This document shows positions 1 to 9,125 of a DNA stretch of 20,063 nucleotides, piece after piece. Below the pieces are notes generated by a model. The model did no database searches and was not told where the DNA came from. It was given only the letters and a program-made list of their open reading frames with translations. Position 1 is the stretch's first letter, and each line of letters opens with the position of its first letter. The stretch comes from Chara braunii (lineage: Eukaryota; Streptophyta; Charophyceae; Charales; Characeae). Location of the stretch: NCBI GenBank assembly GCA_003427395.1, contig BFEA01000497.1, positions 99,741-119,803 of the forward strand, given 5' to 3'. A program made the translations under genes and the position numbers.

Positions 1-60
1 AAAAAAAAGAACAGGAAGAAAAAAAAGAACAGGAAGAAAATAAAACAGAGTTTAACAACT
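1..60. repeat. Purine-rich A/G simple sequence
   Basis: An A-rich stretch with a short motif (gaacaggaag followed by an A run) repeated about twice. It abuts the point where the integrase frame of gypsy element A breaks off, so it probably marks the junction of a 3' truncation. No gene is visible in it. Confidence 0.6.
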
Positions 61-61
61 T

Positions 62-1340
62 CAACTACCTGGACCTGTGTGGACAGAACGGTACGCAGGC
101 CCGAGATGTGCTCGAAAAATGCATCGTCTTTACTGAATTGGCGCACTGTGCGCAGGGGTCCCGAGGCCCTGTGTGCACAGCGCACAGCGAGGCGATCGAG
201 GGGAAATGGTCCGGTGACATCCATGGCAATGGAGAGGCCGGGTTCCCGTGGGATAGGCATCGGGCGCAACTCGCCGTAGGGGTTGCCATTGCGGGGCTTA
301 CTTCGTCGGCAAACTTCGCAAGAGTCGCAATACCAAGTGACATCGGTAATGAGGTCGGGCCATCGAAATCGTTGTTGAAGCCGTGCAATAGTGCGGTTGA
401 CTCCAAAATGGCCGGCGAGTCGCGAGTCATGGAACTCCCCGAGAAGGCGAGTCCGAAGACGACGGTCTCGTGGGACACACAATAAGTCCTTGCCTCTCGA
501 GTGGAGGAGCACGTACTCGTCGACAATGCGATAGTGGCTGGTCGGCGGGTGATCCGAAGGTAGCTGCGCATACAACGTGGCGAAGTTCGGATCAGACTCA
601 TCGCCGCGGATGAAGTGTCGCTGGAGTTCCTCGTCGAATGCGAAGGCATGATGGGTCATAGCGCAAAGATCGGGTCTTCGCGAGAGTGCATCTGCTGCGC
701 GATTGGAGAGGTCGGGGAGGTGTTTCGGTGTGAAGTCAAATTGGTCGATGAAGTACATCCATCGTCCGATCGTGCTGCTCACCGTATCCTGCGTCTTGTA
801 GTAGGTCAATGGGTTGTTGTTCGTGTCCCATGTGAACCTATGACGCCCAAGGAGGAAGTGCCGCCATCGCTTGAGAGCCATCACGATCGCGAGCAGCTCC
901 TTCTTCCTTGCATCATCAAGTGAATTGATGGGAGGCATTTTGTGGCTGAAATACTCGACAAGGTGCCGGTCGTCGTCGTCGTGCTGTTCCAAGACTGCCC
1001 CAATGCCGTAGCCGGAAGCGTCCGTAGTCACTCGCGTCGGCAGGGTGGGGTCATAAATGCTAAGGACGGGTGCCATGAGCATAGCCGTCTTAAGTGCTTG
1101 GAATGACCGGCGCACGTCGTCATCGAATACGAATGGCACCTTTGGCGACTGTAACCTCGTCATAGGTGCAGCAATCCTGGAGTATCCGGTGATGAATCAC
1201 TGATAGTAGCCCGCCAATCCCATGAGTGAACGAACGTCCGTGGTGTTGGTGGGCTCGGGCCATACTCGTAGGGCCTCGATCTTGTCCGCAAGCGGACGGA
1301 TGCCTTGCGACGTCACATAATGTCCCAAGTACTCCAACTC
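62..1340 (-). pseudogene. Element A pol: RNase H and N-terminal part of integrase (truncated)
   Basis: This is the 3' part of pol, in the same minus frame as the RT upstream. The RNase H region has the TTDASGYG box (about 1010-1030), a later E-L-L-A-I-V-M-A-L helix, the HFLLGR segment, and ends with ADALSRR near 680. The integrase zinc finger follows: H-D-S-R-L-A-G-H (about 410-435), then C-D-S-C-E-V-C (about 300-325). The core begins with MDVTGPFP, which supplies the first acidic residue, but the frame runs into purine-rich sequence near position 60 before the second Asp and the Glu. Integrase would normally insert the cDNA; this one lacks most of its catalytic core. In-frame stops lie at 1341-1343 (TAG, probably once Gln) and 1197-1199 (TGA, probably once Arg). 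Long open frames on the plus strand here are shadows. Confidence 0.85.
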
Positions 1341-2267
1341 CTACCGCGCGAATTCGCATTTGTCGCGGTTGGCTTTGTACTTGGCTTGTCGTAGCCGCTC
1401 CAAAACGGTGCGCAGGTGTTCCACATGCTCGTCCGAACTCCGGCTGTAGACCACGATGTCGTCGATGTAGATAAGTACGAATCGATCCAGCATGTGTCGG
1501 AACTCCGTTGTCATAGCCGCTTGGAAAGTGGTCGGGGCATTCGTAAGGCCAAATGGCATAACCAGCCATTCGAAATGCCCATATCGCGTCTTAAACGCGG
1601 TCTTGTATCGGTCCTCCTTCCTAATCTCGAGTTGGTGATATCACGACTTGAGGTCCAACTTGGAGAAGAACTTGGCGCCGCCCAGTCGTTCGAGAAGGTC
1701 GTCGATGCATGGGAGAGGGCCGACGTTTCTGATCGTTTGCGCGTTGAGCTTGCGATAATCGATGCACAACCGCAAACCCTTGTTCTTCTTTCGGACGAAG
1801 AGAACAGGAGCACCGTATGGCGATGAGCTAGGCCGAATCCAGCCTTTCTCCAGAAGGTCGTCGAGTTGTGCCTGTAGCACACTTAACTCTTCCTCGCTCA
1901 TTCGGTAGATGCAACCGCACGGAGGTACAGCCCCGTCCTCGAGGATGATCTCGTGGCGGATGGACCGATCCGGTACTACTTCGTGCGGACCTTCGAACTC
2001 GTCGCTGTAGGCATCGAGAAGCTCGGTGATGCGTGGGTCCGAAGATGAGTCCGTCGATGAAGCGTCATGTGGCGGGAGGGCGTGGAGAAAACACCCCCCN
2101 ATCTCCTCGATGTCGTCTCTGATGATGGAAGCTCGCATGCTTGCGGCGGACACCACGTGGCAGCTGATCGAAGGGTGAGGAGGAGGCACTGTGCATTGGA
2201 CTAGTACTCTGTTCCGATCACGAACGTGAACGGTGCGGCGGTAGAAGTTCACCGAGCGATCCTCGCT
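1341..2267 (-). pseudogene. Element A pol: reverse transcriptase domain
   Basis: A Ty3/gypsy reverse transcriptase, which copies element RNA into cDNA. Visible blocks in order are a pre-RT segment with MSEEEL and [10 protein letters not shown], then [22 protein letters not shown], and FSKLDLKS, whose D is the first catalytic Asp. After a TGA at 1641-1643 come [25 protein letters not shown] and the catalytic YIDD box (about 1455-1466). Family members have Gly or Arg where the TGA now stands. One unresolved base (N) lies at 2100. The frame continues from the protease through a TGA at 2268-2270, just after MSWL, where Arg would fit. Only isolated stops interrupt the domain, with no frameshift, so decay seems fairly recent or dominated by point mutation. 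Confidence 0.9.
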
Positions 2268-2852
2268 TCACAACCATGACATGCACAAGATCATGTCGAA
2301 TTTGGTGTTCAAAATATCGAAGGACACCTCCTCGCTTGCATGCGGGGCAAAGTACACGGGGACGTCATCTATGCACCGGTCGATTGACTTGTGTGTGTGA
2401 CCGTCCGCCAACGTGACTTGCGTAGGCTGGGGCTTCTTCCGGACGTGTGGGCCAAGGCCAGCGCGTACCAGAAAGTCCTGGCTCATGTAGTTGCGAGATG
2501 CTCCGCAATCGATCAAAGCGCTGCAGGTCGCCTCTCTGATCTGAATGCGTACATATAACAATGGTGCGTCGATGTCGTCGTACCGTTGTGTCCTGCAGGT
2601 TGCCTCGCGGTCAATCAAAGCGCTGCAGGTCGCCTCGCAGTCGATCTTCGCAACGTAATTGTGAAGGTCGACAACCTCTACTCCGACGTCCATCAACGGA
2701 GTTGGTACTGAAGTGTGCAAGTAATCCCGCAATTGTGCCATGAGCACGTTGCAATGTGGTTTCGACAATCGACTGGTAGGGGGAACGGGCATCCATTGGA
2801 AGTCCGCGAACGTCAACGGGTCGAGCTCTTCAAGTCTTGACCATGACGTCAA
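2268..2852 (-). pseudogene. Element A pol: aspartic protease domain
   Basis: This is the retropepsin-like segment between the gag knuckle and RT, which in intact elements cleaves the Gag-Pol polyprotein. The active-site region reads ALIDCGASRNYMS, where Cys replaces the Ser/Thr usual after the catalytic Asp. Whether Cys is normal in this subfamily I cannot tell. The second conserved region is FDMILCMSW, where Gly is usual in place of the Cys (I-L-G-M). The stretch EATCSALID occurs twice, because about 24 nt at 2511-2534 are copied at 2615-2638. That insertion duplicates the sequence just ahead of the active site, so the domain is probably damaged. The frame ends at a TGA (2268-2270) directly after SWL and resumes as the pre-RT segment. 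Confidence 0.75.
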
Positions 2853-3093
2853 ATCCCCGGCGATGGGTGGCTGCGAAGCTGCCGAATCGGTTGCCGATGG
2901 TGGTGAAACCGTGCATGCGATTGTTGCACTTGGAGCGGTTGGTCCAACGGTGGGACCAAGTGGACAGCATAGTCCTCGTAAGTGTACCGAGAACTTGCGA
3001 CATTCGCATCCTCCCCTGATGTGTAGGAGGCCGCTAGCAAGGCGGCCGAATCTGGCGGAGTGAGAGGTGGAGTTGCCTCACCTCTTGCGCAAC

Positions 3094-4145
3094 TCAGTTT
3101 CCCGAGTTGATGCGAGGCCGAACATCCTCCTTGCCTTGATCCGGGCATTGGGAGGTCTTGTGCTTGGTGCTGTTGCACCAATAGCAGCAGCCGTAGCGGC
3201 CGTGCCACTTGTATTCTGCCTCGGTGAAGTGAAACTTGACCCATGGTACTGGCTGTCCGTTTCCGGCCGGCAATGCAGTTTTCGCCTTCCCGTTTTCCTC
3301 GGGACTTGTTGTTGCTTCGCGGCTGGACAGCAGCCACCTGATCTCCCTCACGTGACGCTTGGCTGGCTGTCCGATTGGACTGCAGCGACATGCTGCAGTC
3401 GCGGACTAGTTCTCACCTTCTCCACATTGGTTGGCTGCCACGTTGACTTCTCGTGTGCAGCCGCCCTGTTTGTCTTGATGATCTCCCTCGCCTTGTTGAT
3501 GATTTCGGCGAAGGTGTTGTACTGCTCACGATCACCAAGCGCGAGGCTCAAAGCGGCGCATGACCGGTTGTAGAACTCCCGGCGCAGATGAGGAAATGGC
3601 AAGTCCAGATCGGGCGTCGCCACAATCTTTTGCCAATCCGTGAGCCAACCACGTGCCGCTGTGTTTCCTTGAGCCATCGTGAAGATGCAGTTGATGGTGA
3701 GCGCCGGGCCGTCGTCAATGATGAACCGCTTCTTCCATTCTTTTGTCAGATCCTCCCAGGAGACCTTCTTGTGTAGGTCGAAGACCTGGACGCCGTGGAC
3801 GGTTGCCATATGGCTGAGCCAGATCTGGCATCCTCCCTTGGCGTTAAGGAACAATGCGCCGATGAACAGATGTTCGGGGACCTCATGAATCCCCTACTTC
3901 GTTGTGAATCCTTGCCACCAGATGACCGGGTCTTGATGTGTGTAATCATCAAACTTCTCGATCCGGAAAGTCGACATCTTGTAATGCTTCGCCGTGCTGG
4001 TGCTGCGATCGGGGTCAGACGACTGTTGTCGCCGCGTGATCTCGGTCTTCAGTGTGTCCAGCTGCTGGCTTATAGTGGCTGGCGCTGCGAAGGTGTTGAT
4101 ATCACCTAGCATTACCACTACGTGATCAACGCGTTCCTCCAGTTG
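3094..4145 (-). pseudogene. Element A gag with CCHC zinc knuckle
   Basis: The capsid region runs from about 4140 to 3350 and contains the retrotransposon-gag hallmarks WLSHM, W-E-D-L-T-K-E-W-K-K-R-F, and a later F-Y-N-R-S block. It is followed in another minus frame by a perfect CCHC knuckle, CYWCNSTKHKTSQC (C-x2-C-x4-H-x4-C, about 3165-3206), which binds element RNA. The frame changes near 3350, next to a TGA at 3348-3350. A second stop, TAG at 3894-3896, lies early in the capsid region where Gln would fit. The true initiator cannot be set, because the N-terminus runs into the minisatellite at 4145-4395. A poorly conserved spacer (2853-3093) links it to the protease. Confidence 0.8.
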
Positions 4146-4395
4146 GCGGGGCACTGCTGACGTGGCACTGTGGCACTGTTGACGTGACACTGTTTCTGAC
4201 GTGGCACTGTTGACGTGGCACTGCTGATGTGGCACTGTTGCTGATGTGGCACTGTTGCTTACGTAACACTGCTGACGTGGCATTGCAGACGTGGCACTGC
4301 TGACGTGGCACTGTTGCTGACATGGCACTGCTGACATGGCACTGTTGCTGACGTGGCACTGTTGCTGACGTGGCACTGCTGACGTGGCACTGTAC
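4145..4395 (-). repeat. Minisatellite built on TGACGTGGCACTG at the gag 5' end
   Basis: Roughly fifteen imperfect copies of a 14-20 nt unit with the core TGACGTGGCACTG, sometimes with an extra GTTGC. It lies between the leader and recognisable gag of element A. It is open in all three minus frames, giving low-complexity peptides rich in Q, C, H, V, S, A and T that should not be taken for real proteins. The core contains ACGT, as in plant bZIP-bound boxes, and related motifs recur in both LTR regions of this window. Confidence 0.9.
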
Positions 4396-5110
4396 CAACC
4401 TGGAAATGCATGCAAAGGGGTGGGTGGGAGCGAAAACGCAGGTAGGTAACCAACCCAACAATACTTTCCTCCCGGTTCTAATCAACAGATAAAAAAAAAT
4501 AATAAAAAAAAAGGACGACTTCCTTTTTTTTTTTTTTTTTTGTACATCCGTCGATCTGTTATGAGTGAGGCATGTCAGAAGAGCACTATGAGCGAGATCT
4601 AGGCTAGGTTCCGCAAAGTTTTGGCTTTCACCAAAATGCGAGCTTGAAAAAAATTTTTTGCGAAATAGACTAGAGAATCTAGAGATGCGATTTTCAGAAA
4701 AGAACTAAATCCAGTTTCTGAGAATATGGCAACCTCCTAATATGCCTAACGAAATGCTGGTAGGCTTCGCAAGATTTCGGTTTTAAAAAGAAAATTACGA
4801 GATAGAATGGAGATTCGATTTTCAGAAAAGGATAAATCCGGTTTCCGAGAATATGACCACTTCTATCGTTATCCTAATATGCCTAGAAAACGAAATGTTA
4901 ACATCAGAAATTTTCAGCTATGTATGCGAATATCAGAAATTTCCAGATAAAACGAAATGCTATTATCCGGAATTTTCAGATATTTGAAATGCGAGAAAGA
5001 GAAAAAAAAATTCAGAGATTTGACGAAGTCCTACTTGATGTACTAATAAACAATCAATAGATCAAGCAAGCTGGCTACTTGATTGAGCGGGTCCTCTGAT
5101 TGAGAGGTCC
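4396..5110 (-). other. Untranslated leader of element A, AT-rich
   Basis: No coding potential is visible. The stretch holds A and T homopolymers (4489-4541) and an old internal duplication: about 4682-4765 is repeated with changes at 4808-4900, both copies containing gattttcagaaaag and cctaatatgcct. It lies between the primer-binding site and gag, where gypsy elements carry their leader. Confidence 0.6.
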
Positions 5111-5122
5111 GCTCCGATACCA
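5111..5122 (-). promoter_or_regulatory. Primer-binding site for initiator tRNA-Met
   Basis: The minus strand reads TGGTATCGGAGC, one mismatch from the plant Ty1/Ty3 primer-binding consensus TGGTATCAGAGC, which is complementary to the 3' end of initiator tRNA-Met. It lies three bases inside the putative LTR end (TGT.. on the plus strand from 5126), exactly where minus-strand DNA synthesis would be primed. Confidence 0.8.
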
Positions 5123-5482
5123 AACTGTCGCATACCGTAACGGTGCAGACCAGAAGAAGAACCGACCTCTCTCACAAAGTACAAGATAGCGTAGCGGAAG
5201 ACTTAGATACCAATGATCCGAACAATCAATATTCTAATGCAGCCCCGAACATACATCATCATCATCACTCCATGGTGTGAAGGGGCCTGTCGATCACACA
5301 GGAAGAATGCGCCAGTCCCCAACCATACACAGACGAANAAGAGGGGGGGTAGACGAAGAAGAGGGGAAGATGGGAATGTCGTCAACACCAAGTCTTCGGC
5401 ACAGGCCCAAATAGTCCGTCGTCAAAATGTCTGAATCCCAATGTCGAGTCTGGACCCAATATCGTCAAGTCTCAAGTCACAA

Positions 5483-5600
5483 CTCTCTCTCTCTCTCGTA
5501 GTCTGCAGATACTGAGAAGTCAGATAGGGAGAGGGTGAAGAAGAGATGGTGGACTTAGAAGAAGAAGAAGAAGAAGAACTCTCTCTCTCTCTCTGTCCGG
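5483..5600. repeat. CT and GAA microsatellites
   Basis: Two short (CT)n tracts (about 5484-5498 and 5579-5594) flank an (AAG)n tract (about 5559-5577). They lie in the presumed transcribed part of the element A LTR. No gene is visible. Confidence 0.85.
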
Positions 5601-5868
5601 TACTAACCTGTGAAGCTGGCGCCTTGATGTAGGTACCTTGAAGATGGAGCTGGAGCTATGGCGCCACAGGTAAGTCTCACTGGCCTCCGCCAGCCATCTC
5701 TCTCCAACACTACGTAGCGCCCTGCGCTGAAGACTACTCCTGCAGCTACTAGCGCCCAGCGCTGAAGACTACTGCTAGCGCTAAGCTGCTCCTGCAGCGC
5801 TCCTCCAGAGTGCTGCTGCCGAATCCTGAAGACTGCCTCCTGCCTTCTGTCCAACTACCTTGCCTGTA

Positions 5869-5902
5869 GGGCGGGCCAGTCTTATATAGTGCTGGCCCGT
5901 CC
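5869..5902 (-). promoter_or_regulatory. LTR TATA box enclosed by an inverted repeat
   Basis: The minus strand has ACTATATAAG (5890-5881), a strong plant TATA box. It lies in the 12-nt spacer of an 11-bp inverted repeat (5869-5879 with 5892-5902, one G-T pair, core GGGCCAG/CTGGCCC). This is the likely core promoter of element A, with transcription starting about 25-35 nt downstream, near 5850. Confidence 0.6.
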
Positions 5903-5939
5903 AGGAGGCTGCTCTTGCCAATGCCCAAACGTGCTAGAC

Positions 5940-6285
5940 CCTGAGGAAGCTTCCGGGAAGTTTCCAAGTAGCTTCTGGCTAAAGCCTGAGGAAGCTTCTG
6001 GAAGTTTCCAGGTAGCTTCTGGCTAAAGCCTGAGGGGCTATAGGCCCTTGTTTTCAGGCTGTCAGGCTGAAATGACANGGGGCCTGTAGGCCCTGGTTTT
6101 CAGGCTGTCAGGCTGAAACAGACACAGGGCCTGTNNGCCCTGGTTTTCNGGCCNTCAGGCTGAAACAGACACGGGGCCTGTAGGCCCTGGTTTTCAGGCT
6201 GTCAGGCTGACACGGACATGGGGCCTGTAAGCCCTTGTTTCTAGGCTTTTAGGCTGAGACTGCGGGACAGGCCCTGCAGGCCCGT
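5940..6285. repeat. Tandem arrays of about 45 bp and 47 bp in the LTR U3
   Basis: First come two copies of a roughly 45-bp unit (starts 5940 and 5985, with cctgaggaagcttc). Then come five to six copies of a 47-bp unit recognised by gggcctgtaggccc and ttttcaggctgtcaggctga, with starts near 6034, 6080, 6127, 6174, 6221 and 6268. Five unresolved bases (N at 6078, 6135, 6136, 6149 and 6154) fall inside, as expected for a repeat that assembles poorly. The arrays sit upstream of the TATA box, the position of enhancer-like repeats in many LTRs. Confidence 0.9.
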
Positions 6286-6364
6286 GTGGCTACACAGTAT
6301 GCCACACTCCTCACTACCACCTCAATAATCAATAGTCTGAACGAGTATCCGAAATAGCCTCAAT

Positions 6365-6576
6365 GTGCCACGTGGCACGTCTAATCAGTCCCACATCAGC
6401 ACTGGAGCAATGTCGACATGAAGACAACCAGGTACGTATCCACGAACTCTTCCACAGTCCTGATCTCCTCCTGAAGTGGCGACGAAACAGAACAGCAATG
6501 CCGATCATGTAGTCCCCGCAATAGAACACGTGGCAGCAGCCACGTCAGCCAATGATACACGTGGCAGCTGCCACGT
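6365..6576. promoter_or_regulatory. Two perfect ACGT-core palindromes in U3
   Basis: GTGCCACGTGGCAC (6365-6378) is a 14-bp perfect palindrome containing the G-box CACGTG. ACGTGGCAGCTGCCACGT (6559-6576) is an 18-bp perfect palindrome. A third imperfect copy (acgtggcagcagccacgt) begins near 6528. Such sites match plant bZIP and bHLH binding motifs. Regulation is inferred, not shown. Confidence 0.5.
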
Positions 6577-7113
6577 CAGCATGCCAAGAAGACAGGAGCA
6601 AGCCGGCCACCATGCCGGACTAGCAGCACCTCGCCAAGTCACAATGTCAGTGTCGCACCGTGGAGCCAGCGTCGTAGCGTCGAGCCAGCGTTTGAAGTCA
6701 ACGCGTGAGGTCAGCATCAACGCAAGACGGAATGAATGTCAAAGCCAGGAAGTCAGGTCTTATGTAGGGTTGACGAGGGGTCTGGACCCTGGATGCTGTA
6801 TCCCTCGGCCTCTCAATGCGAATGAGGGCCCAGATTAGCCTGAAACTGAATTCCCTACGGCCTGGATGCTGTCTGGGTACCTGCGCACAACAAGTGAGTG
6901 TATCCAACCAATGGCCTGGGTGCGGTACCTTTGACTCTACAGTTGACTTTGACTCTTGAATTTCCTGTGTGCAGTGTTCGGTCACACAGCCACACTCGAC
7001 AGACTCAGGCCTGGGCGTGTCTTGGTCACACAGCCCAGCGCAGAACTACTCAGGTCTGCGTGGCCTGGGGCTGAGTTCTGAGCCCCAGGCTTCTTCTGGA
7101 CAGGGTTATTACA

Positions 7114-7311
7114 CTACTACCAACAGCAGTCCTCCTTCCTAGCCATGGTCTCTCTACCTCCTTGTTGGCTAGCTGTGGTGGTAGCCATTCTCAAAGTGAC
7201 CTAACCTCTACTCTAGGTGGCGCCTCCTCCCTGTTTCCTAGCTATGAAGGTAGCTCTTCTTGAAGCTGTCATCAAGCTCTATCTTCTCTCTCTCTCTCTC
7301 CTGAAGCTCTG

Positions 7312-7357
<46 letters not shown>

Positions 7358-8056
7358 TTTTGGTTACAATGTGATGATGTGTTATCCATTTGCATTGCAA
7401 ACTTGCTTGTTTTCAAGATTGGATGTTCTAGGAGGACAGCAGTCGTGACAGAGACCCCTTGTGCTTCACAGGGACCTAAGGCACCCGCATTATGTGCCTC
7501 ACAAATTTTACCTGCATCCACAGCTGTCTCTTTTTCCTGCCTTGGTGGTCCTTGTCATCTTCTCTTGCCAATGGCATGAATTAACTGCTTCTTCTTCTTC
7601 TTCTGCTCCTCCTCCACCTCCCCCTCTTTCTCCTCCTATTTTTTTTCATTTTTTTTTCCTGTTGTTTTTGACCTGTTTTATTTTTGGTGTTTGTTGGGGT
7701 CTTGGAGATGACTGTTTTGGCCAGCCTTGAAAATCCTGAAAATCCTTGAAAACTCGAAAGAGCGAATTTTGCATGAAAACACACGTTTGCCTTCGGGGTT
7801 TTAGGCCCCTTTGATCCATTTTTTTTACCTTTTTTTTCCTGTTGGTTTATTTGGTGTCCATTCTGCGGACTGGTGACAAGTCAGGCTTAAAAGGTGTGGG
7901 ACATTTGTTATAATTACCCTGAAAAAACCCTGAAAATTTAGGGCTCTGTTAACCATTCCTCCCTCGTCTTCCTCGTCCTCCTCGTCCTCCTCCTGCTTCT
8001 TCTTAACCTTCCCCTCTACCATGTTGAGAATCCTTCCGCGTGGTTTTGATTTGCAG
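7114..8056. other. Probable host intron or flank with simple repeats
   Basis: No supported coding sequence. The stretch contains (CT)n followed by a T run (about 7280-7361), TTC/CTC-rich tracts (7589-7640, 7965-7999) and T-rich sequence. It lies between the outer end of element A's LTR and the NUF2 exon and ends in an acceptor-like ttttgatttgcag, so it is best read as intron upstream of that exon. Confidence 0.5.
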
Positions 8057-8272
8057 GGAAAGTTTCTGTGCTCCAGAATTAGAAGCTTTTGATGGTGCTG
8101 AACAACCTGATCTTTTGATAGACTTTTCGAGTAATGGGCTCTTTTTCGGTACTGCAAGGTATCTCATGAACCTAGCAGGAGTTAAGGACTTCAAGATGAA
8201 GGATTTCATTAAGCCGGAGCCACAACGCACAGCCAGAAACATAAGTGCACTCGTTAACTTTTCGAAATTTAG
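8057..8272 (+). CDS. NUF2: NUF2 kinetochore protein, single internal exon
   Basis: An internal exon of about 72 codons from NUF2, a subunit of the NDC80 complex that couples kinetochores to spindle microtubules. The match is to the end of the N-terminal calponin-homology-like domain: an E-x-P-D-L region, then LAGVKDFKMKDFIKPEPQRT and ISALVNFSKFR. Fungal, animal and plant NUF2 proteins share the pattern DF-x-L-K-D-x-I-K-P-E followed by LSA-x-x-NF-x-x-FR. It is preceded by ttttgatttgcag (acceptor, AG at 8055-8056) and followed by AG|GTGAGT (donor at 8273). The open frame is uninterrupted. No neighbouring NUF2 exon is recognisable in the window: an acceptor-like site follows at 8312, but the reading beyond it does not resemble NUF2. 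It could be a live gene with transposon-filled introns or a stranded fragment. Confidence 0.75.
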
Positions 8273-8796
8273 GTGAGTTGGATTGTCTCTGTTGTTTTTT
8301 CTTGGTTCGCAGCTATCCAGGCCAATGTTTGTTGGAACTGCAACTGATAGCATTCAATGTGCGTGCATGCCAATAAGTTGCCCAAATTAAGAAACAAAAG
8401 AAAAAAGTAAAATAACCCATGCAGTATGCCTCATGGAATGTCTGAGGGCCTTGCCAGGCCGCATCAGACCTAGGCTGAAGGGGAAAAAGAGCCCCACGTA
8501 GAGATTCAGGGCCTAAACGAGTAACAGTTGGGAAAGTCAACTGTCGGATGCCCAACAGTCAAAGTCAAAGTGTACCCAGCCCAGGCCGCCGGTCAGACGC
8601 ACACACTTGTTTGTATGCAGGTACCCAAACAGCATCAGGACCATAGGGAAGTCTGCAACTGTATGCAATCCAGACCCTCGGCTGTGAGTCAATCTGAACG
8701 ACTGTGGGTGGGGGACCTGAGACCAGACAGCCTCGTCAAATGCTACATAAGGCTTGGTCTCCAGGTGGTCAGCATTCAGTCTTGCTATGCTGCCTT

Positions 8797-8877
8797 GACG
8801 CTGGCTTGAGTTTGGCTGGTCGCTGGCTTGACACTGGCTGGACGCTGGCTGGACGCTGGCTTGACGCTGGCTGTGTG
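8797..8877. repeat. CTGGCTTGACG minisatellite
   Basis: About seven imperfect copies of an 11-12 nt unit, ctggctggacg or ctggcttgacg, inside the diverged LTR. Confidence 0.8.
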
Positions 8878-8944
8878 CTAGTACTGTGGACGACGACGCA
8901 AGACTGTGGTAGCATGCTGGCGCCTTCTGTTCTGTGCGCCAGGC

Positions 8945-9125
8945 ATTGCTGACGTGGTGCTTCCACCTGTGTACCTTGCTGATGTGGCGTTGCCACCTGT
9001 CTACATTGCTGATGTGGCGCTGCTGCCTGTCTACATTGCATTGCTGATTAGGCGCTACCACCCGTCTTCATTATTGATGTGGCGCATGCCACCTGTCTCT
9101 ACTGGTGACGTGGCATTGGCCACTC
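8945..9125. repeat. About 30-bp minisatellite with TGATGTGGC/CCACCTGTCTACATT
   Basis: Five to six degenerate copies of a unit of about 27-33 nt reading ctgatgtggcgttgccacctgtctacatt. The tgacgtggc or tgatgtggc core is shared with the minisatellite in gag of element A (4145-4395) and with U3 of its LTR. Confidence 0.8.

Larger units (their letters stand above)
60..7113 (-). mobile_element. Ty3/gypsy LTR retrotransposon A, 3'-truncated and decayed
   Basis: Reading the minus strand from 7113 downwards gives the expected order: putative 5' LTR, primer-binding site, leader, gag with a CCHC knuckle, protease, reverse transcriptase, RNase H, and an integrase that stops soon after its zinc finger. 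RNase H before integrase is the Ty3/gypsy order. Almost all of gag-pol lies in one minus frame between about 4170 and 60, broken by in-frame stops at 3894, 3348, 2268, 1641, 1341 and 1197 and by a frameshift near 3350. No 3' LTR is present, so the LTR limits and a target-site duplication cannot be confirmed from the window. The element is almost certainly not autonomous. Confidence 0.85.
5126..7113 (-). mobile_element. Putative 5' LTR of element A (about 2 kb)
   Basis: On the minus strand the segment begins TGTAATAACCC (7113 downwards), a common gypsy LTR start, and ends TATGCGACA next to the primer-binding site, giving TGT..ACA ends. It contains a TATA box (5881-5890), tandem arrays of about 45 and 47 bp (5940-6285), ACGT palindromes, and CT and GAA microsatellites in the transcribed part. 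The inner boundary is well supported by the primer-binding site. The outer one rests on the TGTAATAACCC motif and on a related sequence starting near 8405 in opposite orientation. No matching 3' LTR is in the window. Confidence 0.55.

Noticed and set aside
65-649. 194-codon minus-strand open frame
   Set aside because: It overlaps the real integrase reading in another minus frame, where the H-H-C-C zinc finger and MDVTGPFP are visible; this frame shows no domain.
4126-4485. Open frames giving peptides rich in QQCHVSNSATSA
   Set aside because: They are translations of a minisatellite that is open in several frames at once; there is no sign of a real protein.
5940-6285. Regular repeats considered as a CRISPR-like array
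   Set aside because: The units are contiguous with no unique spacers, and the setting is a eukaryotic LTR.
8313-8383. Possible next NUF2 exon after the acceptor-like ttggttcgcag
   Set aside because: The interval from the donor at 8273 would be only 40 nt and the reading does not resemble NUF2.
8537-9061. 174-codon minus-strand open frame with Q/S/H repeats
   Set aside because: It lies over minisatellites in a diverged LTR and has no domain.
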